Below are positions 55,022 through 64,000 of a stretch of 64,000 bases of DNA, in pieces. Both the position numbers and the translations under genes were made by a program. Position 1 is the first letter of the stretch, and each line of letters begins with the position of its first letter. The notes below the pieces were generated by a model. It did no database searches. It saw only the letters and a list, made by a program, of their open reading frames with translations, and was not told the origin of the DNA. The DNA comes from Macrocystis pyrifera. Taxonomy: Eukaryota; Sar; Phaeophyceae; Laminariales; Laminariaceae. Location of the stretch: NCBI GenBank assembly GCA_031763025.1, contig JASSKH010000005.1:17016128-17080127 (forward strand), given 5' to 3'.

Positions 55022-56590
55022 ATGGCAGAACCATGGAACACTGCGTTGAAAAAGACGCTCGAAACCGTGGGTCAGTGCAAGGATCAACGGGATTACCGAG
55101 AATGGGCGGACAAGTTTCGTATGGCGGTGGGTCTCCATTCGCAGGAACTTCTGAATATCCTCGACGGAGAAACGTGCCCTGGAGGCGAAGGAACCTACGC
55201 TGCCACGGCAGCATCCAACTGGAAAATTCGTAACAACCAGTTGTACTCCCTTATCTACTTCTCCACCGTCGAATCTGCCCACATCACCACGAAGCCTTTC
55301 CAAGGCAAGTCTGGGGGCGAAATGGGCAATGGGGCTGCGGCTTGGGCGGCCCTCAAGGAGCGCTTCGCCGGAAATACAAAAGAATCTCGGCGAGTCCTCA
55401 GGGAGCAGCTCCACACCGACAAGCTCCGACATGGTCAGAACGTCATCGACTTCCTGGCGACCATGGACGACCTCAAGCTTCGACTTGAAGATATGGGGGA
55501 GACCACACCGAAGGAGACGTATGAGGACCTGGTGTTAAATGCTCTCGTCCACTCGTTGGAGTACAGTTTCCTGCGGGACATGCACTACAGGCAACCGTTC
55601 CCAGATGTCGAGGAAATCAAGCGAACAGCAGTAAACTACTTTATCGACGCACAGTCGAGGAAGTCGTCGGGGCCCGCGGTCTCAGGCCGTGGTGCGGCAA
55701 TGGCTGCAACCAACAAAGACCGATGCCACAACTGCAACGAGTACGGCCACTACCAGCGCGACTGCCCCAAAGCGGGCAAGAAGAGCCGGTCCAAGCCGGG
55801 AAAGTCGCGGTGGAAGCACAAGGGCAAGAAGGGCGGCGGAGAACCCTCTCCAAAGTGGTGCAGCTACCACAAGACGACCAATCATATCGACAATGAGTGC
55901 AAGACTCAGCGAGAGATCCAGTCGCTGACTGCGCGCCTGGCGATGCTGCAGCCTCCGGGGCAAGGCAGTTTTAGCCACGTCGGAAGCACACACCAGGCCG
56001 CTCTTCCTCAACCATCATCGGGGGCCGCTGGTTTCGCTCACGTCGGGAGCGCGCCCATGGCTCCGCCTCCTCCGCAGACACCGAACAACTTTGGCTACTC
56101 GTTCACCGCGATGGGCGTGCCCCTGCCAGCGGCGGCCACGCCGTCACGTGGGGCTCCCACCGCGGAGTCCGGTGCTGAACAGGCGGAACCTGCGTCTGCT
56201 CCAGCGGTATCACTGCCGAACTACCGTCTACCCGATGGGGTCTTCCGAGCGCTTATGGCAAGCACTCCCGACCTGTCCGGTGGAGGTGGGCTTCGCACCG
56301 ACGGCACCAACATTGAGCTGTTAGTGGACAGCGGGGCATCATTCCACTTCGTCGACCCGGAGCTGACTCCGGGACTGCTAGCCTCAATGCGGAACTATGA
56401 ATCTCTACCGGTTCCTCACCAGATCGTCGCGGCTGGCAATAACATCCTTTACGGGGTAGCTGCGGGCACCATCACCGGCACCATTATCGATGGCGGTGTG
56501 AACAAGCAGGATTTATCTTTCGTGCAATCATCGTACCTGGGCTGCGGACGAACCTGTTCTCCGTCTCCTTGGCCATGGTGGAGGGGATAG
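55022..56590 (+). CDS. Ty1/copia Gag and protease frame (Gag-Pol, broken)
   Basis: The ATG at 55022 (MAEPWNTALKKTLETV) is preferred to the in-frame codon at 55001. The order is a Gag core with the UBN2-type segment WAALKERFAG..DLKLRLEDMG (residues about 110-215), one CCHC zinc knuckle CHNCNEYGHYQRDC (from about 235), a second Cys/His cluster CSYHKTTNHIDNEC, a Pro/Ala-rich linker, and the aspartic protease core ELLVDSGASFHFVD (Asp at about 436). The frame slips at about 56520, after which the product ends in an out-of-frame tail. The Gag part alone could still be made. Confidence 0.85.
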   Translation: MAEPWNTALKKTLETVGQCKDQRDYREWADKFRMAVGLHSQELLNILDGETCPGGEGTYAATAASNWKIRNNQLYSLIYFSTVESAHITTKPFQGKSGGEMGNGAAAWAALKERFAGNTKESRRVLREQLHTDKLRHGQNVIDFLATMDDLKLRLEDMGETTPKETYEDLVLNALVHSLEYSFLRDMHYRQPFPDVEEIKRTAVNYFIDAQSRKSSGPAVSGRGAAMAATNKDRCHNCNEYGHYQRDCPKAGKKSRSKPGKSRWKHKGKKGGGEPSPKWCSYHKTTNHIDNECKTQREIQSLTARLAMLQPPGQGSFSHVGSTHQAALPQPSSGAAGFAHVGSAPMAPPPPQTPNNFGYSFTAMGVPLPAAATPSRGAPTAESGAEQAEPASAPAVSLPNYRLPDGVFRALMASTPDLSGGGGLRTDGTNIELLVDSGASFHFVDPELTPGLLASMRNYESLPVPHQIVAAGNNILYGVAAGTITGTIIDGGVNKQDLSFVQSSYLGCGRTCSPSPWPWWRG

Positions 56591-57480
56591 CTGCGCTGTT
56601 TTACCCCGACAAACCGCGGTTGGAGAAGGGCGACCTCGCTGTGCCGATGAAAACCTTGGGTGTCGATGCCAAGACCGGACAAATCATGTGCTCCATCGCT
56701 GTTGCGCTTGAAAACCGTGCTGGGATCTCCGTGAAGTCTAATGGTGCTGCCTTAAAGGTGGTGTCTGCTGACCTGTGGCACCGTCGCATGGGACATGCCA
56801 ACCGCAACAGCATGGAAGTTCTGCGGAAGATGCCGCACAGCGGTGTCGAATACAGCGGTAATCTGACGCCATGCGACGTCTGCCCCTTCGGCAAGAGTGA
56901 GCAGCAAACCCCACCCGAAACAAGCGTCGTATGACGTCAAGCGGCCGTTTGAGCTTGTCACTCTTGACACCATGGGACCGATCAACCCTCCGGCACTGGG
57001 CGGCTACACCTACGTCACCAAGTTTGTTGACCAGCTGACGAAATAGAAGGAGATCTTCCTCAAGAGCAAGACACACACCATTGACTCGCTCGTGCTGTTC
57101 AACAAGGCCGTCGTGATTCCGTCCGGAGAGCGTTTAGTCCGCCTGAAATGGGGACAAAGGTACGGAGTTTACGAGTGAGGAGTTCCGTCAGTACTGTCTA
57201 GACATCGGCGTCAAATTGGAGTTTGCGTCTACGAACACCCCTCAGCAGATCGGCGCGAACGAGCGGGCAGGTGGAACGCTTGCTGGTATCGTGCGCTGTA
57301 ACCGGTAGGTACACCGGCTGCTGCCGCGCCTCGAGCGAGGATCACGTCGTTTTTTTTTCCGGGTCCTCCCCGCCTACCGGTACTGGTGCTGCCACTCATT
57401 CCGTGGCTCAAACTCCGACGACGGGTACCAGTACCGACGAGGCGCAAAGAGCTTTGGCAGCAGCGCCGAACACTTAGCCA
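56525..57480 (+). pseudogene. copia integrase region, decayed
   Basis: The GAG-pre-integrase zinc domain is readable at 56569-56934 (LWHRRMGHANRNSMEVLRKM, then CDVCPFGKSEQQ; H..H..C..C pattern). Further frameshifts follow. The integrase core then shows LVTLDTMGPINPP and, after stops at about 57045 and 57150, a remnant TNTPQQIGANERAGG. Reverse transcriptase and RNase H are absent. The element cannot be autonomous. Confidence 0.75.
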
Positions 57481-57567
57481 CAGGACCTGAGGCCCCGGCA
57501 GCAGTTCCAGTATTTCCAGCCACTACCGGTACGACTCTCACCACCGGCGAGACGATGCTGCTCGGTG

Positions 57568-58066
57568 AGAGCCACGAGGGACAGGACAACGACGGGGAAG
57601 CCCTCTCTTCACGGAGCCCTCGAAGGAGAAGGGCAAGCGCACGTACCGAAAGCTGGAGCTAAAGCTGCCTGACTTCGAAGTTCCGAAGGCTGGTGGTGAC
57701 CTGCATCGCAAGAGGTATCCTTTAGAGTTCAAATTGAAGGCGATCGAATACTCGCAGTGTTTAGTCGAGGGTGGGAAGGGCCCTGGAAGAACTGTTGGCA
57801 TCAGCTACGCCACCCGGACGCTGGGAATTGCCGACAAGGCAAACCTGGAAGCGTGGATAAAAATCCGCCTTGTCGACCGAAAACAGGTGCAGCAGGTGGC
57901 GGCGGTGTGCGGCACGAAAAAGAACGAAGATGGCCATGAAAAGCCGCTCGGTGGGCGTCGGGAGGCTGCCACCTCACGTCGAGGTCGAGCACTTAATCGT
58001 GGCGTGGATCCACGACCTGCGTTCGGACTGGCGGGGAGGCCGGCGAGCCACCTGCTGTTGACTTGA
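57568..58066 (+). pseudogene. transposase-like DNA-binding remnant (psq/Brinker type)
   Basis: The plus frame contains HRKRYPLEFKLKAIEYSQCL, typical of the start of helix-turn-helix domains of pogo/Tigger-like transposases (K..Y..EFK...I.Y). In the next register, after a slip near 57945, GVGRLPPHVEVEHLIVAWIH resembles the following G.GR.p..E..l..WI segment of the same families. No DDE catalytic part follows. It abuts the copia remnant, so the junction is a retrotransposon/DNA-transposon chimera or nested insertion. Confidence 0.45.
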
Positions 58067-59695
58067 CCTGACGTGCTGCGTATGAAATTATTTGGGCATG
58101 TTCTTTCCCTGCCCCCCCCCCCCCCCCCCCCCCCGCCTCCGCGCCATATCCGACGGTTCTTGTGACGCCTGGTAGGGCCAACTGTTGCGATCCACAGCGA
58201 AATGTCGCACGTAACTCGGTCGCTACAGATACTCTATGTATTGTTTGAGTGAGTGTGGACCTGTGTGGTACCGGCATACCCGGTGACAGCGCTTGCAACA
58301 CGTGGTTGTGTCAACTGCTGCGATCGAGAACGGTGTACGCAACCATTTTTTTTTTTTTTTTATCCTCCGGCGGATTGGTAAAAATAAAGCTTAAGCTCAC
58401 CACATTTCCACGTTCCTAACTTCGTGTCGTGTGTCAATTTAGCCCAGTTGGGCACGTTGACCCGACTTGACCCCCGAGAGGAGCAGGTGCGGTGGAGATA
58501 GCCACCCGGGAGAGTCATCTCTCCCGGGTAGTGTGGGACTTGCGCGAGCTCACCCACTAACAAAAACCAAGGCTATGAGGCCTTCCCGCCCAGTACGCGA
58601 TATCGGTACGGTAGGTATGGTATGAGTGCCTGTGGTTCTGTCTGCTAGTCCCGGCGGTAGTGCTGGTGCCGCCTGGCCGGGTCAATTGTTCCGGGCCGTA
58701 GCGACGTGGTGCATGTAACCCAATACGCATTGCCGGTACGGTATGAAATCTGTTTTGGTGGGGTATCAACGTAATTTACCGGTACCGATGAACTTGTGTA
58801 TGAAACCAAGACACTATTAATAGGTAACATATAGTGCGGTGTTTCTGCCTCGATTCATGGTTGGCTAGGAAAACCCACGGGTGATACCGGTACCGTTACC
58901 TGCAGCACCGCTATCCTTTTTGTTCGCGTCTCTTCCCTTTCCTCGCTTGTCCTCGCCTGATCTTTCCTGTGTTTCTCTTGTGTATTGGTCTTCTCATACG
59001 TCTTTCATGTTTCGAGCGGTATACGGGTTTTCCAATACGTGAAATTTCGTAATTTTTTTTACACCTCTTGCAGTCTGGTATTGGTAGGGTCTGTTCACGC
59101 TCCATAGCAATCAAATATACCGCTAGCACACCCTCCTGTCATCTGGCCGAGTCTGTACGCATTCGTTAGCAACCGACGCTTCGTTATTTCCCCCCCTCGT
59201 TACCCCCTCGATATCACAGCCCCCAGCTGCGGGGGTCCCGTGCGTGGTGCTTGTCACCGGAAGCACGCTAGATACCATACCCCCCTATAGAATCACGACC
59301 GTAAATAAATTTTTCAAAGGCCAAGAAAAAATATCACCGGGGTGTGCTTTCATCCGTATTATACGGTGTTTGCTGTTCGGGCACATCCGAGGAAGTTTGC
59401 CAGACATGGCGGATTTACGACGACTGGACCCAGCCTGACATACGTTTTCGTGTTATACCTAAGTCATACATGCGGTGTCGACTATCGACCGTTTTTTCTG
59501 TGAGCTGTGAGTCGTACACGTCCCTACCATGTTCACTTCGTGCACCTGCGCCGACGCTGTGCTGATGTTTACCGTATGATATGATACTGCTGTGCTGATG
59601 TATTCTGCCATTGTGTAAGTGTTGGTTGGAATGAGGCCTCCAGACGTAGCTCGGGACTTTCATGCCGGAATATCACCCCCCCTGCGAGCATCGCG
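58067..59695. other. no supported gene
   Basis: A C homopolymer of about 37 bases (58096-58133) and a T tract (58347-58361) occur. TATTAATA lies at 58815. Frames of 60-100 codons are unsupported. Confidence 0.35.
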
Positions 59696-59806
59696 CTATT
59701 ACGGGGGTCCAAAGTAAACAGGACCAAGTATTGTTAGTAAAAATAGGTAAATATATAGGTTTTTGTGTGTACCATAGGTCCTATTAACTATGGCCCCCCG
59801 CAATAG
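59696..59806. mobile_element. MITE-1 copy
   Basis: CTATTACGGGGGTCC at the left, GGCCCCCCGCAATAG at the right, 111 bases. The arms carry GTAAACAGG and CCTATTAAC variants. Confidence 0.9.
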
Positions 59807-59827
59807 GTGCCCGCGAGAGGGTAGCAG

Positions 59828-59905
59828 GCGCTCCCGGTCGTGTAGCGGTTAGACGTCGCGACTACCGACGCCAAGGTCATGCTTTCGAGTCCGACCAAGG
59901 CGGAT
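59828..59905 (+). tRNA. tRNA-like sequence, probably pseudogene or SINE head
   Basis: CGTGTAGCGGTTAGACG is a good box A and CTTTCGAGTCCGAC a good box B, with a five-base anticodon stem (CGTCG/CGACG) around the loop CGACTAC. Position 33 is not T and the acceptor stem does not pair. Polypyrimidine and A-rich sequence follows for about 250 bases, so a second SINE family headed by this tRNA relic is possible. Confidence 0.35.
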
Positions 59906-60496
59906 TTTTTTCTTTGAAAAGCTAATGCAAAAAGCGCGACTTTGCGAGTCTACGAGGGAAGAAAATTCTGAATTCTTCCCGCGATAAATTCAAATCAAGG
60001 CATGCACCGCAGTGGGAGGGGGGGAGGAGCGCCCGGTATGTGACCCCGGAATTGAGTTCTTACTGGGAGGGGGCGGGAGAGTCGCGCGAGGGTAATCAAT
60101 GGGATGGAGAAAAAAGAGGGGAAAAAAATGGGCGCAAAAGGAATAATTACATGTTATTTCCGGCAATGACACTGGGGTAGTATATGTAAGCTGGGAGGGT
60201 GGGATGGTCCGCTTTTATGCTCCTCCTCTTTCCACCTATAGTAGATTTTCCGCGGCTTTTCTCCAGACAGACTGCGGGGCTGGGATATAACCTTTTTTCA
60301 CATGTTCTGTTGTTCCAATATTGTCATCTCTCGCAAGCCGCGTTTTTGGTTCCATGTATTGGACACCTACTTACATTACCGATGTATTCTGCCATTATGT
60401 AAGTGTTGGGTTGGATTGAGGCCTCCACATGTTGCAGGTGGTATCACCCATACTTTCAAGCTGTTGTTTTGGCTTGATTCTGATTGCCCTTATCAC
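59906..60496. other. possible SINE body; no gene
   Basis: Purine-rich DNA (GGGAGGGGGCGGGAGAG, GGAGAAAAAAGAGGGGAAAA) follows the tRNA-like sequence. No repeat partner was seen in the window. Confidence 0.3.
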
Positions 60497-60606
60497 CTAT
60501 TACGGGGGACCATAGTAAATAGGACCAAATATTGTTCGTGAAAATAGGTAAATATATAGGTTTTATGTATACCATAGGTCCTATTAACTATGGACCCCCG
60601 TAATAG
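60497..60606. mobile_element. MITE-1 copy
   Basis: CTATTACGGGGGACCATAG and GGACCCCCGTAATAG, both termini clean. This is one of the copies that best defines the family. Confidence 0.9.
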
Positions 60607-60942
60607 CTCGTCTGGTGCCTCATGCAGCTCGTGACTCCGTTTTCCGCTGGACCAAAATACCCATGCTTCCCTGCCTCGGGGGTCTCTTCGTGGGAAAGCT
60701 GCATACAGTTTGGCGAACATGCGTCGGATCAGATAGGCGTACTCGTGTCTCGTGTGATATATACATTCATACGGGCAGAGAACGCATATGCAAGCAGTAC
60801 ATAGTACGATGTATTACTTGTAGTCGAGACTAACGGTCGAAGTCCATCACGACGTGTCAAGATTCTGCTTACGGTCCCCCCTGTTACCCTGCTGTTGGTG
60901 TTCGTTCCTATCGCCGCTCTCTGTTTTCGCTTTCGAAACCAG

Positions 60943-62624
60943 GACTGCCACCGGAAAAGCGTATCTGGCGACAGGCTCACGATGCATTACACAGGTGATC
61001 CCGACACCCCGACTGTTACTATTAATAGTTGTACGTATACGTCGTATATTATATCGTGTACCAGGTACCTGGTGCGCGACTCTCCTTCAGCTCGCCAGCA
61101 TTTGACCACGCACGAAACGCGAATCTCGTGGTATCAGGCACTGCTGTACAAGGCATACTCTGTCACCAGGAATACTGGCACACGACAAGATACTCGCATA
61201 AAATACCAGGGGAGTGCCAGGCTATACCTGGTAGACCCTACTCGTGTCGCCTACGTATAGGCTACCAGGTACATACTACAGGTGGAGTATCCAATGCCTC
61301 CAGTAGAGTCCTCCACTTGGTAGATGACCACATTCTCAGAATGTTTCCCCGTTCGAAATCGCGGGAAAACCAAACAGCCCCGACTTCGCACACTGCTCCC
61401 AGACCTGATTCCAACCGGACCTGATTCCACCCACAAGGTGCAGACATAAAACGGGGCCTCCGCAGGAGCCCCCGGAGGCGCACCAGCCACCCTTGATCCC
61501 ACCGGTCGTCCAAGCCACGAAACAAGAAGAAAAAACTCGCAAATAGGTGGAATCGATAGTACTGTAGAGTGATGTCACGACTCGGGGTTATTTTTTTTTT
61601 TTTCCATGTGTTGTGTCATACCCACCGAGTGGAGGACTGCCCTCACCTGCACAACAGTAGTGCATGCGCTCGGAGTAGGCGAAAAGACGACCTCTCTCTG
61701 CGGCCGAAAAATTCCAGGGGTGTTGACGGTTCCTCGGTACGGGTCGGTTCGGTTCGGTTCGGTTCGGTTCGGTTCGGTTCGGTTCGGTTCGGTTCGGTTC
61801 GGTCCGGTTCGGTTCGGTTCGGTTCGGTTCGGTTCGGTTCGGTTCGGGTCGGGTCGGGTCGGTTCGGATCGAGTCGGATCGGGTCGAGTCGAGTCGAGTC
61901 GGTTCGATTCGGTTCGGATCGAGTCGGATCGGATCGGTTCGATTCGGCTTGGCTCGGCTCGGTTCGGTTCCGCATGATTTTGAACTCACGGGGCCCGGAC
62001 CCGAACATCCTGTGTAATGTTGGATCACTCACACGTGCTTGTCATTTATGTCGCTGATTTCATCCCCGGGATGTCTTCTGACAGAAGGAGCAAGCTTTCA
62101 AGGGCGGCCATGACGCCTTTCAGGTACATGAGGGGTTAGGGGACACCTGAGACAAACTAAACCATCGTTGCACTGCATAGAAGGAGACACCATGATGATA
62201 CCACAACGCCCACTGATGAGCTAATAAGAGGGTCACTTTTGAGACGCGATGATGACGTTCTGTTTTTGCGTCTTCGCTACGAAGCTATGGCACCACGAAA
62301 ACATATTTTTGTTGGGCTTCGTTTGGTTTGGGTTGGCTTGGTTCGGTCCGGTTCGATCCGGTTCGGTCCGGTTCGGTCCGATTCGGTTCGGTTCGGCTCG
62401 GCTCGGCTCGGTTCGGCTCGGATATCATTTGGTTTGGTCTTCTTTGCTCTTCTCTGTTTTGCTTTGCTGAATGTTGATCGTTTACGCTTTGATCATCTCG
62501 TTCCCCGCGCCTGGTCCACCAGGGTTGCTCTTCAAAGACTGCAGCGAGTTCGACTCTTCCCGATCAAGCGGGCCTTTTACCTTCACGCTGGGAGAAGGGG
62601 AGGTGATTCAGGGCTGGGATACCG
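60943..62624 (+). CDS. FKBP-type peptidyl-prolyl isomerase (secretory FKBP2-like), partial
   Basis: Exon at 60943-60994 (acceptor after TTTTCGCTTTCGAAACCAG) encodes DCHRKSVSGDRLTMHYTG, the first strands of an FKBP domain with the C..KS..GD...HYTG pattern of ER-type FKBPs. Exon at 62523-62624 encodes LLFKDCSEFDSSRSSGPFTF then TLGEGEVIQGWDTG and ends at GTGAGT. Phases match (phase 1). Binding-pocket residues corresponding to Tyr, Phe-Asp (FDSS), Val-Ile and Trp are present. The intron is 1.5 kb and holds two GGTTC arrays. The signal-peptide exon and the C-terminal exon (GM..GE.R.L..P..LGYG) were not found. The latter may lie beyond the window. An active enzyme is plausible but cannot be shown from two exons. 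Confidence 0.8.
61741..61970. repeat. (GGTTC)n pentanucleotide array 1
   Basis: About 45 units, pure at the start and decaying to GGATC/GAGTC variants at the end. Creates false Phe-Gly-Ser-Val-Arg frames on one strand and Arg-Thr-Glu-Pro-Asn frames on the other. Intronic to the FKBP gene. Confidence 0.95.
62338..62421. repeat. (GGTTC)n-like array 2
   Basis: About 16 degenerate units (GGTTCGGTCCGGTTCGATCC and GGCTCG variants), about 370 bases after array 1 in the same intron. Confidence 0.85.
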
Positions 62625-62699
62625 GTGAGTGCTACATGCTTCCGTTGATGTTGTAACGAGACAGGTAGATACGGAGGACGTCGATGACTTCTATGGTAC

Positions 62700-62826
62700 C
62701 AAGCAGTAGTGCGTACGATAGAAGTAGCAAAAGTAGAAGCAGCAGTAGTAGCAGTAACAGGAGTAGTAGCAGACAATAGTAGTAGCAGTAGTAGTGGTAG
62801 TAGTAGTAGTAGTAGCAGCAGCACAT
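62700..62826. repeat. (AGT/AGC)n triplet array
   Basis: Imperfect AGTAGTAGC and AAGCAGCAG repeats downstream of the second FKBP exon. Confidence 0.8.
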
Positions 62827-62954
62827 TAGCGTTCAGGTCCTCTGAGGATATCTGCCCTACTACTATAGATGTCTGAGTCTGATCGTGACTGCCCCCGAGT
62901 CTCTGATGATGACTTGTCGCAATTGATTGACTCTAAATCGAAGTGAAGCCCAAC

Positions 62955-63365
62955 TCAACTTTCAAGCTTGAACGATCCACAGCCTCCTTTGCCCCGTGGC
63001 TGATTGACGTCGGTTCGGCCTCGACTGTTCATTGTGTAGTCAATGTCTGTGTTTTGAGCCCCATAGGTGATGAGCGCCCCACCGAGCAGAAATAAGCAGC
63101 CCGTGGTCGACGTCCTAGTGTCCGGCTTTGTTGCGAACGAAGCGTCGGTATACCCCTGAATGGCGAACTGTCCCCTCTTGTTTATGATGATCAAGTCCGG
63201 TCGGTCTTTTCGATCCGAAGCAAGCGTTTCGCAGCTGTAGAATGTATCGCCGATGGCTTGCCGCATGCTCTCGTTTATTGGTCAGCAGCATAGCAGGTGT
63301 CATAAACGGCGACCTGTGCAGGGTAAAGTATACGGTACGACCCCACAAAAGTCTGCCCCTGGATA
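62955..63365 (-). pseudogene. Ty1/copia RNase H fragment
   Basis: The minus frame reads GQFAIQGYTDASFATKPDTR then STTGCLFLLGGALITYGAQ, the start of copia RNase H (GY.DA.......R.ST.G..F.LGG..I). Upstream, in a shifted register, AIHSTAAKRLLR matches the segment before it. The usual continuation after the glutamine is broken. This piece is on the opposite strand to the 55-kb element, so it comes from a separate insertion. Confidence 0.75.
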
Positions 63366-64000
63366 GATTATCGCAGATTTCATATTTGTTTTTTTTTATT
63401 GGTTGTAGACTATACAGGTAGCACTGCCCACTGGCCTACAGAGGGGTTGACTCTGAAAGTGTGCTCTTGGATACTACATTAGTGCGCGGCGAGGAAAGTG
63501 CCCCGGAGATCAGTGTTGCGAAGTTGGCGAGATTCAATGAACTCAAAAACTTATTATGTACCGGTAGTGGTTATATAGCACTACCCACTGGCCTGCCAAG
63601 TCAAATGATTGAACGCGACCTTGACCCGATGATCTTCAGCCCCTTTTCCACGCTGGTGGAGTGTACGAAGTTGTATACTTGTCAGACTAGCCATCTCCTT
63701 TTCATTCGCGTTCTGCCGATCCTTGCGCTGCGGGAAATTGATGTCCAGCTGCTGTTGGGTATCTGGATGTTGGTGAGTGTTTCACCGCCCCCCGAAAACA
63801 GTGTGTAGTCAGGGCTGCCTGTTGCGTGGGCAAAAGCTGTGCCAAAGGAAGGCTCTTCTTCGTGATGATCAAAGTTCGATGATGGTCCACCATGAACGCC
63901 AGTGATTTTACAACTGCAAGCACGTGTTTTGGAGAAAACTACTTGGGATATGTAAGGGGGTCGTTCCCGCAGTGGTAATGAAAGGGTTAAAGGACGCCTC
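63366..64000. other. no supported gene
   Basis: A 115-codon plus frame at 63461-63808 has no recognised domain. Two similar segments, GTAGCACTGCCCACTGGCCT (63418) and ATAGCACTACCCACTGGCCT (63576), form a short direct repeat about 160 bases apart. The window ends here. Confidence 0.3.

Noticed and set aside
53394-58100. Long terminal repeats for the copia element
   Set aside because: No matching pair of terminal repeats or primer-binding site could be found by eye, so LTR coordinates are not given.
61569-62057. Repetitive Phe-Gly-Ser-Val-Arg and Arg-Thr-Glu-Pro-Asn frames
   Set aside because: All registers of an uninterrupted pentanucleotide array are open. The array lies in an FKBP intron.

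Overview
The window looks like nuclear DNA of a stramenopile (heterokont) alga, probably brown-alga-like. The evidence is intron-rich genes with short exons and multi-kilobase introns, a spliced gene whose N-terminus resembles a complex-plastid targeting sequence (hydrophobic core followed by SFVP), TTAGGG-type telomere-like tracts, Ty1/copia and non-LTR retrotransposon relics, and a very high load of short non-coding repeats. There is no operon structure, no Shine-Dalgarno-led gene series and no CRISPR array. The species assignment is inference. Nearly all long open frames are chance frames or repeat shadows; the real genes had to be assembled from exons.

Layout. 1-13 kb: mostly non-coding with scattered repeats (telomere-like repeat, MITEs, two SINE copies, a 300-base ACT triplet array). 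13.09-24.44 kb, minus: a complete seven-exon gene (262 aa) for a probable plastid membrane protein of unknown function. One of its introns appears to be of GC-AG type, and its 7.1-kb second intron holds a 2.3-kb duplication, one copy of which carries a SINE. 24.6 kb, plus: a divergent gene start only 172 bases away, followed by exons that can be traced only in part. 25.8-35.4 kb: repeats, including a 60-base-period satellite at 28.7-29.6 kb and a 500-base tandem repeat at 33.1-34.1 kb. 35.44-52.06 kb, minus: at least five exons of a cyclophilin-type peptidyl-prolyl isomerase with a C-terminal membrane anchor. Its introns hold an inverted AATTGTCC-type satellite (37.7-39.9 kb), a swarm of ~110-base and ~95-base MITEs (43.9-46.3 kb), and one MITE that carries a SINE and two non-LTR retrotransposon ends (47.86-50.84 kb). 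53.8-58.1 kb, plus: a decayed Ty1/copia element (gag and protease open, integrase broken) abutting a transposase-like DNA-binding remnant. 60.9-62.6 kb, plus: two exons of a secretory-type FKBP with GGTTC pentanucleotide arrays in the intron. 63 kb, minus: a second copia fragment (RNase H).

The genes do not form one pathway. Two unrelated prolyl-isomerase families (cyclophilin and FKBP) and one plastid membrane protein share the window. The strongest unexpected signals are: (1) a ~110-base MITE whose ends fit TA duplication at the palindrome CTATTAATAG, a decamer that also occurs 'empty' far more often than chance; (2) a tRNA-derived SINE family with five copies, one with a 14-base target duplication inside that MITE; (3) the nested insertion stack itself; and (4) long C homopolymers just upstream of 3' splice sites of the cyclophilin gene. 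No prokaryotic-style defence or biosynthetic system was seen.
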